A stretch of DNA of 64,000 nt, taken from assembly GCA_002712335.1 (NCBI GenBank), contig PATI01000049.1:45975-109974 (forward strand), in the 5' to 3' direction. Under the pieces are notes generated by a model that did no database searches, had not been told where the DNA came from, and was given only the letters and a program-made list of their open reading frames with translations. Origin of the DNA: Rhodospirillaceae bacterium (GTDB taxonomy: Bacteria; Pseudomonadota; Alphaproteobacteria; MPNO01; UBA2964). The translations under genes were made by a program, and so were the position numbers. Of the stretch, positions 62,431 to 64,000 are shown in pieces (the stretch's first letter is position 1; the number at the start of each line of letters is the position of its first letter).

Positions 62431-63531
62431 TTATACATTAAATCGAAACATGATTACATCTCCATCTTCGACAATATATTCTCTACCTTCTTGCCGCATT
62501 TTTCCTGCTTCTTTTGCCCCGACTTCGCCATTGCATGAGATGTATTGGTCAAAAGAGATTGTTTCAGCACATATAAATCCCTTTTCAAAATCAGTATGAA
62601 TTGCTGCTGCTGCCTTTGGTGCCTTGGTGCCTTTCCGAATGGTCCAGGCTCTTGATTCCCTTGGGCCTGCTGTTAGGTATGTTATTAAACCAAGCAGCTT
62701 ATATCCTGCTTGTACGATGCGGGAAAGCCCCGTTTCTTTTAGCCCAAGTGAGTGTAAAAATTCAACACGCTCGTCTGGACTGGATAGCTGTGCTATTTCC
62801 GCTTCGATCGACGCGGATATAGTGACTGCGATTGCTCCATTTGACCTAGCGAATTCTTCGACTTTTTTAGATAAAATATTTCCCGTCGAAGCTTCTTCTT
62901 CACTAACGTTACAAACATACAAAACGGGTTTTGTCGTCAGTAATTGTAACCCATTTAATAGAGTTTTATTTTCGAATTTGTGAGCTATTGACCGCGCTGG
63001 CTCACCTTCCTTAAGGATGTCTATAACTTTTTCAACAATAGATAGAGTGGCACTGGCCTCTTGATCATTACCACGTGATAATTTGAGCAATGGGTGGATC
63101 CTTCGTTCTAAACTTTCAAGATCCGCTATCATCAATTCTGTATCTATTATTTCAATATCATTTAGTGGATCAATACGACCTTCAACGTGAGTAATATTTG
63201 TATCCTCAAAACAGCGCACAACATGCACAATAGCATCCATTTCCCTTATATGTCCTAAGAATTGATTGCCCAAACCCTCCCCCTTACTAGCGCCACGTAC
63301 AAGACCGGCAATATCAGCAAAGTCTATTTGGGCAGGAATGATTTTTTCTGAATTGGCAATTTTGGCCAGCTGTTGAAGTCGGGAGTCAGGAACTGCTATT
63401 TTACCAATATTTGGTTCGATGGTACAAAAGGGATAATTTTCGGCCTGCGCCGAAATAGTGGCAGTTAAGGCATTAAATAATGTTGACTTGCCAACATTAG
63501 GTAGGCCTACGATTCCGCATGTAAAACCCAT
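62431..63531 (-). CDS. ychF: Redox-regulated ATPase YchF (OLA1 family)
   Basis: 366 aa translation-associated ATPase. P-loop GLPNVGKSTLFNALT (about residues 8-22), IDFADIAGLVRGASKGEGLGNQFLGHIREMD switch region (about residues 68-98), nucleotide motif NVSEEE and a C-terminal TGS domain (GLITYLTAGPRESRAWTIRKG; ending VEDGDVIMFRFNV). The NVSE motif in place of NKxD gives ATP preference. Adjacent to pth, the standard bacterial pairing. Confidence 0.97.
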   Translation of the reverse strand: MGFTCGIVGLPNVGKSTLFNALTATISAQAENYPFCTIEPNIGKIAVPDSRLQQLAKIANSEKIIPAQIDFADIAGLVRGASKGEGLGNQFLGHIREMDAIVHVVRCFEDTNITHVEGRIDPLNDIEIIDTELMIADLESLERRIHPLLKLSRGNDQEASATLSIVEKVIDILKEGEPARSIAHKFENKTLLNGLQLLTTKPVLYVCNVSEEEASTGNILSKKVEEFARSNGAIAVTISASIEAEIAQLSSPDERVEFLHSLGLKETGLSRIVQAGYKLLGLITYLTAGPRESRAWTIRKGTKAPKAAAAIHTDFEKGFICAETISFDQYISCNGEVGAKEAGKMRQEGREYIVEDGDVIMFRFNV

Positions 63532-63559
63532 TACCCTATTCTTTCTAAAAATTGATTAG

Positions 63560-64000
63560 TCACGTTTTTATCTCAGAAATTTTTGGTTTTGGCGGCTGTT
63601 CTATTATATTAACCCGAGTTAGAAATGAACTACTTTCACCATTTAGAAGCATTGGTAATGCTTCAGCGATAGAATTAAATGTTTGTGAAAGCCATATCTG
63701 ATCTGATTTTTTAAACTCATTTAGTACATACTTGGATACGTTTTCATGCTTGCCAGGGTGGTCGACGCCAATTCGTACTCTCCAGTAATCTGAGCCAATA
63801 TGGGAGGTGATATCGCGCAAACCATTATGACCAGCATCGCCGCCACCTAACTTAGCCCTAATCTTACCTCTAGGAAGGTCTATTTCATCATGAAAAACAA
63901 AAACGTTTTCAGGTTTAAGTTTCCAATATCTTAAAGTTTCTCCAACTGGTTTACCGGATTCATTCATATAAGTGAGTGGTTTTAAGGTTAAAATTTTTGT
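63560..64000 (-). CDS. pth: Peptidyl-tRNA hydrolase, C-terminal part (cut by window edge)
   Basis: The last 146 codons of Pth; about 50 N-terminal residues lie outside. The frame stays open to the right edge, reading TKILTLKPLTYMNESGKPVGE, so the ATG at 63967 is the internal Met of the family's PxTYMNxSG motif and not the start. Other marks are VFHDEIDLPRGKIRAKLGGGDAGHNGLRDI, with the catalytic Asp and GGxxGHNGL. It frees tRNA from stalled peptidyl-tRNA. The C-terminus (EQPPKPKISEIKT) is family-variable. Confidence 0.95.
   Translation of the reverse strand, partial: TKILTLKPLTYMNESGKPVGETLRYWKLKPENVFVFHDEIDLPRGKIRAKLGGGDAGHNGLRDITSHIGSDYWRVRIGVDHPGKHENVSKYVLNEFKKSDQIWLSQTFNSIAEALPMLLNGESSSFLTRVNIIEQPPKPKISEIKT

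Noticed and set aside
63560..63967. ATG at 63967 as the start of pth
   Set aside because: The frame continues upstream to the window edge with the family motif KPLTYMNESG, so this Met is internal and the gene is cut by the window.

Overview
The window reads as chromosomal DNA of an AT-rich, compact alphaproteobacterium, probably an uncultured marine Rhodospirillales-like lineage. The lineage is inferred from gene content: a Coq7-type ubiquinone hydroxylase in a yqaA-dsbB-coq7 cluster, a three-gene bc1 operon, DUF1285/CoA-pyrophosphatase/DUF6111/CCA-transferase linkage, a HIG1-type twin-membrane protein beside etfBA, and many TRAP and UbiD-family genes. No transposase, phage gene, CRISPR array or rRNA was seen. 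There is one tRNA, tRNA-Leu(CAA).

Layout. 1-5.4 kb: etfA (cut by the left edge), etfB, a HIG1-like protein, a Nudix hydrolase, an AlkA-type glycosylase, an esterase, and VOC, HNH and DUF427 proteins. 5.4-10.8 kb: module A, a three-subunit molybdenum hydroxylase transcribed divergently from a UbiD-type decarboxylase. 11-20.3 kb: cytochrome c', coq7-dsbB-yqaA, tRNA-Leu, a methyltransferase, a glycosyltransferase, a thioesterase, GST, and LLM, GlcG, AKR and SDR oxidoreductase-type genes. 20.3-26.5 kb: TauE and AbrB membrane proteins, then a flavoprotein/VOC operon divergent from a second UbiD. 26.5-29.7 kb: an exported hydrolase and the zinc cluster zur-znuC-znuB with a candidate Zur box. 29.7-39.7 kb: UbiD number three and module B, a six-gene operon (molybdenum hydroxylase trio, enoyl-CoA hydratase-like, ACMSD-like hydrolase/decarboxylase, FMN 2-hydroxyacid oxidase) divergent from UbiD number four. 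39.8-54.4 kb: two paralogous TRAP transporters, an enamidase homologue with a DUF1185 protein, a GST, a complete branched-chain-type ABC transporter and a TauD-family dioxygenase. 54.5-64 kb: housekeeping genes (DUF1285, CoA pyrophosphatase, DUF6111, cca, hemF, trmL, petABC, dienelactone hydrolase, ychF, pth cut by the right edge).

How it may work together (inference). The middle 35 kb looks like a catabolic region for small carboxylated aromatic or N-heteroaromatic compounds. TRAP and ABC systems would import them, molybdenum hydroxylases would hydroxylate the ring, UbiD enzymes would remove (or add) carboxyl groups, and amidohydrolase, hydratase and 2-hydroxyacid oxidase steps would process the opened products. 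The repeated architecture of a molybdenum hydroxylase trio divergent from a UbiD gene is the most distinctive feature. The enamidase homologue resembles the nicotinate-fermentation enzyme, but the first His of its HxH metal motif is Gln. No UbiX and no catabolic transcription regulator lies in the window; Zur is the only DNA-binding regulator recognised. Functions come from motifs and family knowledge read by eye; no search was run.
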